Assembly (NCBI RefSeq): GCF_041146795.1
Contig: NC_135185.1
Location: 8,419,529-8,483,528, forward strand
Length of the DNA stretch: 64,000 nucleotides
From: Maylandia zebra
Lineage: Eukaryota > Chordata > Actinopteri > Cichliformes > Cichlidae
Direction: 5' to 3'
Below are positions 37,421 to 47,845 of the stretch, piece by piece. The notes below the pieces were generated by a model, which worked only from the letters and a program-made list of their open reading frames with translations, was not told where the DNA came from and did not search any database. A program made the translations under genes and the position numbers. The stretch's first letter is position 1. Every line of letters starts with the position of its first letter.

Positions 37421-40400
37421 CAGGGGTGTCACTAGGTTTTAAGGACAGGGGGGGCTTAGCCCCCAAGAGATGCACACGACATGAACGAACGTAGTGAATG
37501 AGCACAAAATTTCACAAACAGAAAACAAAGACTGAGAAATTGTTTTCCTACTTTTTTGGACAGATTAAACATCCTAGGCCACCAATAGATCTATTGTTTT
37601 ATTTCAGTCTGCTTTATAATACAGTACAACAAAAAAACAGAGGAAATGTGTTTGCTGCATCAATAACAAGAAAAAAACTGAAAATAAAAAAGTACATTTT
37701 TCTGGCTGCAATCACCAGTTACTTGGTGGGTGGAAGCATCAAAGAATGACGTCTGTTTTTAAGAGTGGCAAATCGGTCAATCACTCTGTTGTGACTCAGA
37801 TGCTGAAGCGTGTCTTTTTCAATAGACATGACTGCAAGACTGTGAAGTCTTTTCTGACCCATTGTTTGACGCAGCCAGGAGTGCAGCTGACGCAGTGCAC
37901 TAAAGGACCGTTCGCACGAGCAGCTGCTGACAGGCACTGTTAGGGCAACTTGGATGGTTGCCTTCAGAGAGGGAAACATGTCTGAATCAAGGAGGTTGTA
38001 CACAGACAACATATTTTTGGGTGGACATCCAGCCTCTGTTTTCCGGGTAAGAAAGTTTCTGGCCACCAGAACCTCCTCTTTTTTCAGGTCAAGTCTGTAG
38101 TGCTTTGCAAGTTCATTCAAGTGTGGTTCACTCAAGAAGTTCTCAGATTTAGGACTGCATGCCTGGACGCCTTTTAGCAGCCCTGCATCTACACTGCAAA
38201 ATCTTTGATCAAGCTCGCCAACCATCCGATCCACACAAGGGAAAAGTAACTCTCTTTTCAATGTGTCTGAGTTGTTCAATTCAGTGCGTGAACCCACAGT
38301 TGCCTCCAGGACAAAATCCTCCATTTTCCTCTGTTTGTGCCTTGTCTTGGCACCTGGTTCAGGGATACTGTGGGTGTTACACAGGGCCTTGGTTTTCTCA
38401 TACAGCTCTGTAGCAAATGCATCTGAGTGTTTGCCCTTAAGTGTGTCACACACAGCTTGTTTGCAGATAAAAGCTTCTGCCAGGTCTAAAGTCTCTTTCT
38501 GCAGGAATTTGTGGAGTCCTTCGGTTACAGACAGAATCGACTGAAACATCAGTAGTGCATAGACTGCTGAGAACTTGTAGAGCTTTGCTCTGAGACCAAC
38601 AGCTATGGGGGATCCAATTGCAGATAGGCACTCCAAAATGGCAGGCAATGTCTCAAGAACTGCACTGATTGATCGCAACTGACATGCCCAGCGAGTGTTT
38701 GAAAGTTGCACAAGCTCAGTTTTTGTCAATCCAAGCTTTGCCTGAGTCTCCATGAACTTATGATGATTGACTAGGGAGGTGCTGAAGAAAGAATACACAC
38801 ACTCCAACAAGCTGAAAAGCTCCACAGCCTCTGGGACAGCCTTGCAAGTATTGCACAAAACCAGGTTGAGTTGATGAGCATAACAATGCACATAGATAGC
38901 CTCAGGATGGAGCCTTCTAAAATGTGCTTGTACACCTCCAGTGGAGCCACTCATAACGGCTGCACCATCATATGTTTGTGCTACACACTTAAGCTCTGCA
39001 AGACCATAGTTTTGGATCTGCTGCTGAATCTCATTTGCAATGGACTGGGCATCAAATGATTTTATCTCTGCAAGTGCAAGGAAACGCTCCTTCACTGCCC
39101 CCTCTGACACGTACCTGACACAAACAGCTAACTGCTCTGCCTTTTTATCCCTTGCCTCATCCACCATGATGGAATAGACTTTAGACTTTGTCATTTCAGA
39201 TACAATGACACTAGTAACTTCCTGGGCACAACAGTCAATCATGTCATTCTGGGATGTTGGTGAGATATACTGTGCATTTGATGGGGGATTATGTTTTTGA
39301 AGAAAAGCATCAAACTCCTTCAAAAGCTCCATGCACGCAAGAAAATTCCCTCTGTTTGGGCTGTCTTCACCTTCATCATGACCACGAAAAGGGAGTCCCT
39401 GTCTCCCTAACATAGAGGTGACTGCAACAATTCGTCTGAGATACTCTCTTCTTTCGACTATCTCACTCACATTTGCAGTTGCTATCATCTGTGCAACGTT
39501 TCCCTGTTTGCTAGTTCCCTGGTAGCTTTTCCATGTAACAACACTGTCCTTATGTGTTTGTGCCATCTCATGCTTGCCAAAGATGACTAAAGCTTTCTTC
39601 CAGTTCTTGCAACCGTTACTGACCAAACTATCATGTTTGATGTTTTTGCCAAACACTCTACATGGGAAGCAGAAAGCTGCATTCTGGTTGACTGAATATT
39701 CTAACCAGTTGTGCTTTTCAAACCAGCTGTGGTTAAATGCTCGCTTCTGTGTACCAAAAGTATCATGTGGATAGCTCTTCAGCTTCACCTGTCTGGGCCC
39801 TGTGTCTTTGTCACCTAAATCAAACCCTGTAGTAGAATGAGTTGCTGCAGCTGCTTCATCATTTTCCCTCTCTTGGCCTGTTTGCTCTCCTCTCTCTGTA
39901 ATAACTTGATCTTCCTCTGCCTCTCGATCTATTTGCTGCAGCTCCTCTGTCTCTCCTTGCTCTCTCTGACTTGAACTTGCCTGTTGACCTTTTTCTCCCT
40001 CAGCCACTCCTTCTGCCTCACCCTTCAAGATACATTAAAACATACTGAATTGTAATGTAAATTGCTAATATCATGACTTCTGCTCCCGCTCCACAGTAAT
40101 TTGTTGCTCCCAAATATTTTGAAGTTACAAACATTATATTTTGAGCACGCATGTGACTAAAATGGTTGCAATTTAAAGCCCTGAAAAATATTACTAAATT
40201 ACTTGAATTGAAGTAATATTAAAATAGAACCCTCAAAAATATGTGAGTCAGGCTAATTTGACTTATATACATATCTCTCTCTTTGCTCTCTCCACTTTCT
40301 AACCTTGACTCTCCTAAATAAAAGCTCAAGTTAAACAGGTCTTATATGTTGTACCGTGACTGAAATGTTTCATATTTCATATCCATATTGAGTCCCATAA

Positions 40401-41191
40401 AATTCTAATCAGACTGTCTCCATCACAAATGACTCCATCCTTTGACTCACCTCTCCAGCAGACGTCTCTCCCCTCTGCCTCTCTGTGCTCCTCTGCCCTG
40501 ACTCCTACAGGTTAATGGGGATGGAGTGATTATTATTATTTCCACTGATGATAACCATACCTGAATGAGCTCAGCTGGATTTTTCAGAGCTAAAACGAGT
40601 GACAGAAATTAACATTATGCTAACAATTTAACTTAGTGCGCTAGCCAGGTTTTTATTTACAAAATGGGGAGCACCTGGTTCATTATTTACATGGGACTCT
40701 CTGCTGTTAGCTGGAGCTAACTAATTGTTACTACCAGCCAGTGATGAAGACTTACTTTCTTGAAAAACTTGCGTATATCCATGATTTCTTGCCGTTTGCC
40801 ACATGCACGCTAGTGTTTCTGCAGGTGTATACGAGCGGAGTGTAAAGTAGCAGTGAAAACGAGGACTGGATTTTCAGTCATGTGGATGTCCCCTGTGAAC
40901 AACTGGAAGGGATTGGATAACGAAGCACTGACGCTACCTTAACAATGTAAAGCGAAAGGGACCAACCGAGTTATGATCATATTTGTGTGAATAGCGACAG
41001 GTTTATATTATTATTTCTTTAAACTCATATTCCTGCATCTTTATATTGAATTTGTCTGCAAGTTCTGTAAAAAAAAAATCGAATAAATTAAAAAAAAAAA
41101 AAAAAAAACAACCCACCAAATTATTTAGGGGGGCTTAAGAATATTTTAGGGAGGCTTCAGCACCCCTAAAATAGGCCTAACGACGCCACTG
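37421..41191 (-). mobile_element. Autonomous hAT transposon (ZMYM1-like type)
   Basis: A 3.77-kb element. The left end begins CAGGGGTGTCACTAGG and the right end, inverted, begins CAGTGGCGTCGTTAGG. The next subterminal words GGGGGGGCTTAGCCCC and GGGGGGCTTAAG also mirror each other. It contains one complete three-exon transposase gene on minus. No 8-bp duplication is visible at these borders (flanks GCCCCGAC and TTCAAGTC), so the ends may be off by some bases or the flanks rearranged. Confidence 0.82.
37719..40782 (-). CDS. hAT transposase, three exons, apparently intact
   Basis: The exons are 40756-40782 (MDIRKFFKK), 40451-40504 and 37719-40022. All are in phase 0 with GT/AG borders, giving 794 residues, a normal length for this group. 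Order of parts: a charged low-complexity N-terminus rich in E/Q; a TTF-type zinc finger (FEKHNWLEYSVNQNAAFCFP, CRVFG, then H-T-H-K); the DUF4371-like RNase H core with the first acid in SIMVDEARDKKAEQLAV and the second in AQTYDGAAVMSG; and the hAT dimerisation end with VPVSSCSCERSFSALRQL and a conserved W. The ATG is chosen because MDIRKFF is a common start of ZMYM1-like hAT proteins and because the long exon begins at an acceptor and has no ATG of its own there. No stop or frameshift is seen, so the copy may be recent or still mobile. Confidence 0.85.
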
Positions 41192-41289
41192 TTCAAGTCC
41201 CTTCTGTTGTGTTTCTACCCGAGCATGACTTTTCTTGGTAGCACTGCTGAATGTGGCTGCCAGAACACAGAAGTCTGCTTTTCCTCACT

Positions 41290-41661
41290 AGTAGTAATAC
41301 GATGGCACCTATCCAAGATGGCGGCCAACCAAGCCGGTTTGACAACCGGTTTGACCGGTTTCGTGCGTGTGCGCATGCGCGTTCAGTAATACGATGGCAC
41401 CTATCCAAGATGGCGGCCAACCAAACCGGTTTGACCGGTTTCGTGCGTGTGCGCATGCGCGTTCAGTAATACGATGGCACCTATCCAAGATGGCGGCCAA
41501 CCAAACCGGTTTGACCGGTTTCGTGCGTGTGCGCATGCGCGTTCAGTAATACGATGGCACTAGTCCAAGATGGCGGCCAACCAAACCGGTTTGACAACCG
41601 GTTTGACCGGTTTGACAACCGATTTGACCAGTTTCGTGTGTGTGTGCGCATGCGCGTTCAG
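41290..41661 (+). repeat. Polinton left terminal repeat, tandem units
   Basis: About four and a half units of roughly 82 bp, each with ATGGCACC, CCAAGATGGCGGCCAACC, one or more GGTTTGACCGG words and GTGCGCATGCGCGTTCAG. The units vary mainly in the number of the CCGGTTTGA words. Confidence 0.92.
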
Positions 41662-41721
41662 GTGTTCTTACCCTCTGGGCGGGAACGACTCCTCCTAGTG
41701 GGATGTGCTAGGTTGTATGGG

Positions 41722-41858
41722 TATAAAAGTGATCCTTTCACATTCTAAGAGCATCACCGCCACGGTCTGAGGAGCACCGACACATCGCGCTAAGGATCCC
41801 CGACGCATCGACCTAGAGCACCGACACATCGCGCTAAGGATCCCCGACGCATCGACCT
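41722..41858 (+). promoter_or_regulatory. Polinton left promoter and repeated leader
   Basis: A TATA box (TATAAAAG, 41722-41729) is followed by a leader with two tandem 44-bp units (41773-41816 and 41817 on), each starting AGCACCGACACATCGCGC. The first gene begins directly after the second unit. Confidence 0.65.
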
Positions 41859-42590
41859 ATGGAGCTCGGAATGACACCCAGCCAGGACATCGCCCATGCC
41901 ACAGGCACTCTAGGTATGTCTTCAGGAGTATGCAGTCGGGGTCCTCAACGTAAAAAGCAACGCTGTGGAAACGCCGCAGATGGAACTGTATTTAAGTTAG
42001 AATATCGAGGCGTCGAAGGGTATGTGTATGCCATTAAATATACCGAAGGGACAGTTGTGCTTAGTGTAGATTGTGGTGAGGGATTGTTTTGGGGGGAAGC
42101 CCAAGTCATGTCTACTAAAAACTGGAAGCTCTTCCGCACCGTAGTGTGTGCGGACCTGGACAATGTGGGTTTCCCAGAGCTGCTGTATGTTTCCCAGTGG
42201 AACACTGCATCAGGCCCTGAGCTTTACAGGGTTGAGGCTGATCGTTTCAATCGCAACCCCGACGACTTTATTTTTCTCAGTGTATGTGATGACAGGGATG
42301 GTCTTATTGCTTCCAGAGGGCTTGAAAACTGGAGGTTAAATCCATACCCTCTAAACCTCGAAGAGCGCACAAGATGGTTTAAGGACTTGTTTTTTATACA
42401 GTGGTGCGACTGGAGAGGTTTGTCGCGTCTGTTTAGCCAGATTGATGACGCGATCAAGAGGGACAGACTCAACACTGCGTACGAGAGTATTAGAAAGTGC
42501 CTTGTTTTTGACGATCTGGCGAGTTGTCCGAAGACTGGTTTGCCTGGTACCCTGTGTAAACCTAAAATCATAAGACCTTCCGACAGCTAA
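41859..42590 (+). CDS. Polinton gene of unknown function (243 aa)
   Basis: First rightward gene of the Polinton, behind the TATA promoter. I recognise no domain. It is a globular-looking protein with many aromatic residues and scattered cysteines (a GLFWGEAQVMSTKNWKLF stretch and a FIQWCDWRGLSRLF stretch). Its outermost position and separate promoter suggest an early or regulatory role, by inference only. Confidence 0.7.
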   Translation: MELGMTPSQDIAHATGTLGMSSGVCSRGPQRKKQRCGNAADGTVFKLEYRGVEGYVYAIKYTEGTVVLSVDCGEGLFWGEAQVMSTKNWKLFRTVVCADLDNVGFPELLYVSQWNTASGPELYRVEADRFNRNPDDFIFLSVCDDRDGLIASRGLENWRLNPYPLNLEERTRWFKDLFFIQWCDWRGLSRLFSQIDDAIKRDRLNTAYESIRKCLVFDDLASCPKTGLPGTLCKPKIIRPSDS

Positions 42591-42632
42591 ACAATAAACT
42601 GGTAGGTTTAATGTGCGGGTGTGTGGGGTTGA

Positions 42633-43124
42633 GTGTGTATCTATGTGACAAGAGCTTGTGGTTTTCATTTTACAGAGAATGACACGCCCTCGTGGGACCT
42701 GTTGGAGTCACCATCAACAGAGCTGCTAATCCCGACCCCCCAGACTCCACCACCCTCACCACAATGCTCGCAGGACCCCCTCATATCAGACCTGTGGGAT
42801 GAAACTGTAATCGACATCAAACTCGCAACTCTCCACCTGTTAATGTTGGCTTTGAATGAGTTTATACAAGAGACATGTTACGGATGCCAAACAGGCCACC
42901 CCAGTCAGGTGCAACACAGCTGCTTGCAGGAATTGTCTGAGTATTTCTTCGACACCTACTATGATGATGTGATGATAAGGCTCCAGACTGACCGATTCAT
43001 CCCTGCCATCCGGCTGTTTGTACGCTCATCCACTGCAGATGGGTCTGGAACACAAATCCGCAGAGTTGCAGAACACATCATGTGTGAACTGAGATCAGAG
43101 CGATATTATAGTATGCGCCATTAA
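42633..43124 (+). CDS. Polinton gene of unknown function with Cys/His motif (163 aa)
   Basis: Follows the first gene closely and continues past an acceptor-like TTTTACAG near 42676, so it may be a downstream exon of the same transcription unit. The N-terminal half is proline-rich and acidic. The C-terminal half has CYGCQTGHPSQVQHSCLQ, a C-x2-C-x4-H-x5-H-x-C spacing that could bind zinc. No named family is recognised. Confidence 0.65.
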   Translation: MCIYVTRACGFHFTENDTPSWDLLESPSTELLIPTPQTPPPSPQCSQDPLISDLWDETVIDIKLATLHLLMLALNEFIQETCYGCQTGHPSQVQHSCLQELSEYFFDTYYDDVMIRLQTDRFIPAIRLFVRSSTADGSGTQIRRVAEHIMCELRSERYYSMRH

Positions 43125-43333
43125 TGACAACATTGGGCACCTGCTAGATGCAAGTACTTGCGCCCGCCGTGTTAAACCAGCCATGCTCCGCATGATTGGA
43201 AACTACTGGGCTGGGTTACATCTGGTTTAATGTGGGGTGTCCAAGTATCCATTGTCTGTGATTGTGTCTTTGTGAAAATTAAATAAAAAGACTTGTTAAC
43301 ATCAACATCATAGTCATTGGTGGTTTGTAAATC

Positions 43334-44407
43334 ATGGAAAGCACATTGCATAAAATATATCATGATCCAGCCCATCCTGCGGGGTTAGCCAGTTTAAATA
43401 AGCTACGTATAGCGGCAGGGGAGGCATCAGGTGTAACACCTCCACTATCTCAGGTCAAACATTATTTAGAACAAGACGACACCTACACACTCCATAAACC
43501 TGCGAGGATCCATTTCCCCAGAAATAGAGTATTGGTGACAGGGGTCGACAAACAGTTTCAAGCCGATCTGGTTGACATGTGTGAATATGTGACAGATAAT
43601 GATAATGTGAGATATCTGCTAACATGTATAGATGTATTCTCAAAATACGCATGGGTTAGATGCCTAACAAACAAGACAGGGTCTGTTGTATCAGCTGCTT
43701 TTGAGGATATACTTAGTGAGGGTAGGATCCCTGTGAAACTACAAACAGATGAAGGCAAAGAGTTTTATAATGCAACCTTTAAACAGCTAATGAAGCGATA
43801 TAATATCAAGCATTTCTCAACAGCTAGCGAGGTTAAATGCAGTATTGTCGAGAGATTCAATCGTAGCTTCAAGGGTAGAATGTGGAAGTACTTAACATCA
43901 GCCAACTCCCGGAGATATGTAGATATCATACCAGATCTCACACAAGCATATAACAATGCTTATCACAGATCTATCCAAATGGCTCCGGCAGAGGTGAATA
44001 AGGATAATGAGAAGTCGGTCTTCAACGCGCTGTACAAAACGAGGCCTCAGAGGGAACTGCGCTTTAAATTTAATATCGGTGACACTGTACGAATATCAAA
44101 ACTGAGAGGAAAGTTTCGAAAAGGATACGAGCAGACCTACACCGATGAGATTTTCACAGTCAAGGAACGTATAGGGAGACAGCCCCCAGTGTACAGACTA
44201 GTGGATTTAGCAGGAGAGGTATTGAAAGGGTCATTTTATGAGCCTGAGATACAACGTGTGGTTGTTGATGAAAACAAAACATTTAAAATTGAAAACATAT
44301 TGGCTAGAAAAAAAGTGGGTCGGAAAAAGCAGGTGCTAGTGAAATGGCTAGGATGGCCCAACAGCTTTAATTCGTGGATTCCAGAAAAAGACATCGTTGA
44401 GGCGTAA
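43334..44407 (+). CDS. Polinton integrase (rve type) with chromodomain
   Basis: A retroviral-type DDE integrase core: the first acid in FQADLVDM, the second in LQTDEGKEF and the glutamate in IVERFNRSFKG. It ends in a chromodomain-like module (RKKQVLVKWLGWPNSFNSWI). Length of 357 residues is usual for Polinton integrases. It places the element in the host chromosome. Confidence 0.93.
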   Translation: MESTLHKIYHDPAHPAGLASLNKLRIAAGEASGVTPPLSQVKHYLEQDDTYTLHKPARIHFPRNRVLVTGVDKQFQADLVDMCEYVTDNDNVRYLLTCIDVFSKYAWVRCLTNKTGSVVSAAFEDILSEGRIPVKLQTDEGKEFYNATFKQLMKRYNIKHFSTASEVKCSIVERFNRSFKGRMWKYLTSANSRRYVDIIPDLTQAYNNAYHRSIQMAPAEVNKDNEKSVFNALYKTRPQRELRFKFNIGDTVRISKLRGKFRKGYEQTYTDEIFTVKERIGRQPPVYRLVDLAGEVLKGSFYEPEIQRVVVDENKTFKIENILARKKVGRKKQVLVKWLGWPNSFNSWIPEKDIVEA

Positions 44408-44468
44408 TTAACTCAGATGACGCGGCTCTACACACATTCATTCAACACTGAGCATAGACTGAGAAAGC

Positions 44469-45251
44469 ATGAATAAAAAGAACAACAATGCAGGCTTCTA
44501 TGTAAGCCTCTTCTCGAATGCTTCATCACATGTTTACCCGGGTAATAAGATATCTAATTTTAGAACAAAGCTAGCAAAACCTATTGTTTTGGATCAGCCA
44601 TATGAGGTCGCTGTTATAGAGATACAGTACCCACGCATATGGCGGACTTTTCCACAATCAGATTCGGAAGTGGAAATTCATGACCCCGTCAAAGACGGAA
44701 CCATAGCCGTAACCATGATCGAACTGTCTGTGGGCCATTATGCATCTGTGGAACAGATAAGAAAAGAATTTAATTTTAAATGTCAACAGCACCAAGCCAC
44801 TGGAGACATTAAAATGCAGTACAACGCCGTTAGTAACCATGCCTGTGTTATGGGGCCTAGGGGGACTATTCTCACATTTAGAGGGAGACTGGCGGAAATC
44901 CTAGGATTCAAAACAGGAGAACCGTTTGCACTTCATTATAAAAACACATATGCCCCGCACCCCGCAGACATATACGGGGGAAAATATAACATCTTTATTT
45001 ATTCAGATATCGTTGATTACCAGCTTGTGGGTGACGCCCACGCGAGGCTATTAAGAGCTATAAATATTACAGACGATGACCGCCGGTTGCCTATTCTACA
45101 ATTTGACAGCCCACACTACACACCTGTGTCAAAGACATTAATCAACGACATAGAAATTGATTTGAAAGACGATCGAAATCAACACATACCCTTTTTATAC
45201 GGCAAAGTGTTTGTCAAGTTACACTTCCGACCGATAACACAGCATTTTTGA
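44469..45251 (+). CDS. Polinton minor capsid (penton-like) protein
   Basis: A 260-residue protein between integrase and the core protein. It has the start FYVSLFSNASSHVYPGN and motifs NKISNFRTKL and VAVIEIQYPR seen in the minor capsid/penton-like protein of Polintons and adintoviruses. The role is assigned from size, position and this recall. Confidence 0.7.
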   Translation: MNKKNNNAGFYVSLFSNASSHVYPGNKISNFRTKLAKPIVLDQPYEVAVIEIQYPRIWRTFPQSDSEVEIHDPVKDGTIAVTMIELSVGHYASVEQIRKEFNFKCQQHQATGDIKMQYNAVSNHACVMGPRGTILTFRGRLAEILGFKTGEPFALHYKNTYAPHPADIYGGKYNIFIYSDIVDYQLVGDAHARLLRAINITDDDRRLPILQFDSPHYTPVSKTLINDIEIDLKDDRNQHIPFLYGKVFVKLHFRPITQHF

Positions 45252-45260
45252 AAAAAAAGG

Positions 45261-45701
45261 ATGGCCGTCTACAACTCTGATGACTCAAAATATGTAAAAT
45301 ACTACTTATCACAGGCTGGTGGAGAGCTCGGAGGGTATGTTGGGACCAGTACACAATATGGGACAGGTCTGGGTGGGTTGTTCCGTAGCTTGTTTAGATT
45401 TGCAGTACCGCTGTTTAAAAAAGGAGTCAGCATAGTCAAACCACACCTAAAAACAGCCGCATCGGGCATAGTGTCTGATGTCATAACCAACATAACCAGA
45501 CCCTCAACCACTAAGCAGGACGGTAACGGCTTGTATGTGTATACGCCCAAACCATCTAAGACCCCACCCCCAGGGCAGCCGTTGTCTAAAAAGCGTAAAA
45601 CCACAAAACCTAGCAGGAGAGCCACCAAACGGACACCGTCACGCAGAGTGAAAAGACCCAGAACCAGTCGTTCAAAAACTGCAGCGCTTGACATATTCTA
45701 A
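45261..45701 (+). CDS. Polinton small basic core-type protein
   Basis: A 146-residue protein with GTGLGGLFRSLFRFAVPLFK near residue 35-54 and a strongly basic tail of KKRK and RR clusters. Position and composition match the DNA-binding core proteins (adenovirus pX/mu-like) described for adintoviruses and Polintons. The stop is followed at once by the capsid gene. Confidence 0.7.
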   Translation: MAVYNSDDSKYVKYYLSQAGGELGGYVGTSTQYGTGLGGLFRSLFRFAVPLFKKGVSIVKPHLKTAASGIVSDVITNITRPSTTKQDGNGLYVYTPKPSKTPPPGQPLSKKRKTTKPSRRATKRTPSRRVKRPRTSRSKTAALDIF

Positions 45702-47009
45702 ATGGCACTGTTACACAGTCATTCTGGAGAATGTGTAAAAACAGAGCTCGATCTTTTTACTGTCCCATACACACAGACTAGCATTGAGAAAAGTACATTT
45801 ATTGAAATCCCACCTGTATCTGCAATCACTGATGGAGGGCCGATCGAGTTTTACATCTCATCGTCGGGTGAAGATTACCTGGATCTAAATGACTCATATA
45901 TCTACACACGGGTGAGAATCACAAACGCTGATGGCTCAAACCTGGCTAGGGACGCTAATGTAGGATTTATTAATTATCCTGGATGCAGCATATTTAGTCA
46001 AGTCGATATTAATTTGGGAGACCGGCTCATTAATCAATCATCCAATACATATCCATACAGAGGTGTGATAGAATGTCTTATCAATTATAATAAGGACACT
46101 TTAGACACACAGTTCAGCACCGGGTTATTCTGTAAGGATACAGCATCACACATGAATGACACATCTATAGAAGGAGAGAACCAGGGTCTGATGACCAGAG
46201 GTGGCTACACAGCAAATAGTAGTATTGTTGAATTGATTGCACCAGTACATGCAGACCTGTTTTTTCAAGAAAAACTGTTACTTAATGGAATCGACCTGTC
46301 GCTGAAATTTGTGCGCTCTAAAGACGAATTTGCTCTCATGACAGCGGATGCCAATGCATACAGAGTTAAAATTGTCTCAGCCAGTCTCTTTGTCAAGAAA
46401 GTTAGTGTATCACCTAGCGTCAGACTTGCACACAGCAAGGCATTGCACCATGCAAACGCAAAATACACGGTAGACAGAGTATCTTTAAAGACCTTCTCCA
46501 TACCTGCAGGGGCTAGAATATCAACAAATGACAATTTATTTATGGGTAGGATACCTAAATTTGTCATCATTGCATTCATAGACAATGAAGCATACACAGG
46601 CTCCTACCAGCGTAATCCATTTCATTTTGAAAACTGCGATATAGAATTTATGTCTTTATATGCTGATAGTCAGGCTTATCCTGCTAAACCATTCCAGCCA
46701 AATTTCCAGAGAAAACACTATATCAGAGAATTTTACCAGCTGATACAAACCACAGGAAGACATTTAAAGGACAGATCGTTGGCCATAACACGTGACGACT
46801 TTGGTAACGGCTACACTTTATTCTGTTTCAATCTGGAAGCTGACGAAGGACATTCAGGGAATGTGTCGTTAATTAAAACTGGGAACGTGAGATTGGAAAC
46901 CCGTTTCAGAAATCCACTACCCCGTACAGTGAACCTCTTGTGTTATTCTGTATTTGATTCAGTCATTGAAATATCTAACATGAGACAAGTGCTCTTGGAC
47001 TACTATTGA
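45702..47009 (+). CDS. Polinton major capsid protein
   Basis: A 435-residue protein of the family often labelled F54H12.2-like in animal genomes, identified as the double jelly-roll major capsid protein of Polintons. Typical stretches are ELDLFTVPYTQTSIEKS, GPIEFYISSSGEDYLDLND and a C-terminal NVRLETRF. Full length. Confidence 0.88.
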   Translation: MALLHSHSGECVKTELDLFTVPYTQTSIEKSTFIEIPPVSAITDGGPIEFYISSSGEDYLDLNDSYIYTRVRITNADGSNLARDANVGFINYPGCSIFSQVDINLGDRLINQSSNTYPYRGVIECLINYNKDTLDTQFSTGLFCKDTASHMNDTSIEGENQGLMTRGGYTANSSIVELIAPVHADLFFQEKLLLNGIDLSLKFVRSKDEFALMTADANAYRVKIVSASLFVKKVSVSPSVRLAHSKALHHANAKYTVDRVSLKTFSIPAGARISTNDNLFMGRIPKFVIIAFIDNEAYTGSYQRNPFHFENCDIEFMSLYADSQAYPAKPFQPNFQRKHYIREFYQLIQTTGRHLKDRSLAITRDDFGNGYTLFCFNLEADEGHSGNVSLIKTGNVRLETRFRNPLPRTVNLLCYSVFDSVIEISNMRQVLLDYY

Positions 47010-47022
47010 GACAAAAACGGTC

Positions 47023-47523
47023 ATGAACACTATACTATCAGCCGCGGTCGGCAGCATTATCAATAAAAACACACATTTCCTAGGCGTGTTAGCCTATGAT
47101 CAGCTAACCACTGAACGGCTTCAAAGACTCCCTGCTATGTGTATTGTAAACACACACCCTTCTACGATGCCAGGGGAACATTGGCTTGCTGTTTATATTT
47201 CGAGAGACAGACGCGGTTATTTTTTTGATAGTTTTGGTCACTCGTTAGACAGTTTTCCCCCAGCAATAAAGATGTTTCTTCTAAAAAACTGCTCCACTGT
47301 TTTATATTCAGGAAAACAAGTGCAGAACGACTTCTCCATCACATGCGGTCAACATTGTGTATTTTTTTTATATCATATGCAAAATGGTGTATCTTATGCC
47401 CGCCTGCTTAACATGTATGGGTCTGATTTAATTTGTAATGATGCTATGGTGTGTCGATTTGTCAACAACATACAACCTGTTGCTGTATGCAGTGATTATG
47501 TGTGTGTGCAATGTGGATACTGA
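47023..47523 (+). CDS. Polinton adenain-like cysteine protease
   Basis: A 166-residue protein with the C5/Ulp1-type catalytic layout: His in GEHWLAVYI, Asp in FFDSFGHSLD, and Gln/Cys in CGQHCVFFL. It is the maturation protease of Polintons. Confidence 0.92.
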   Translation: MNTILSAAVGSIINKNTHFLGVLAYDQLTTERLQRLPAMCIVNTHPSTMPGEHWLAVYISRDRRGYFFDSFGHSLDSFPPAIKMFLLKNCSTVLYSGKQVQNDFSITCGQHCVFFLYHMQNGVSYARLLNMYGSDLICNDAMVCRFVNNIQPVAVCSDYVCVQCGY

Positions 47524-47598
47524 TATGTACTAATGAGAATAATAATAAAAACAACATGAGAGCATGATTTAATCGAGTCAATGGTATTTATTATCAAA

Positions 47599-47603
<5 letters not shown>

Positions 47604-47632
<29 letters not shown>
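47604..47632. repeat. (TA)n run at the Polinton mid-point
   Basis: A TA dinucleotide run between the ends of the rightward and leftward gene sets. Both transcription units end near here, with AATAAA words on each side. Confidence 0.9.
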
Positions 47633-47635
<3 letters not shown>

Positions 47636-47845
47636 TTCATAACATACTTTGTTTAAACATAAATAAAAGAAATCAAACATTAACCAGTAATAAAAGACAT
47701 AAAATATTTAACAGTAATAAAAGAAAATAAAACAAAACAATTTAGCAGCAATAAGTGAAAAAAAAACATAACAGTTGAAAAACACCAAACAGCAAATATT
47801 TTTAGCAGAAAAACAATTTCTGCAATAAGAAAAAAAAAACTGAAT

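Noticed and set aside
41193-41748. Overlapping Arg/His-rich frames on both strands at the left end of the Polinton
   Set aside because: They only translate the tandem terminal-repeat units.
45302-45694. 130-residue minus frame
   Set aside because: Shadow of the basic core gene of the Polinton.
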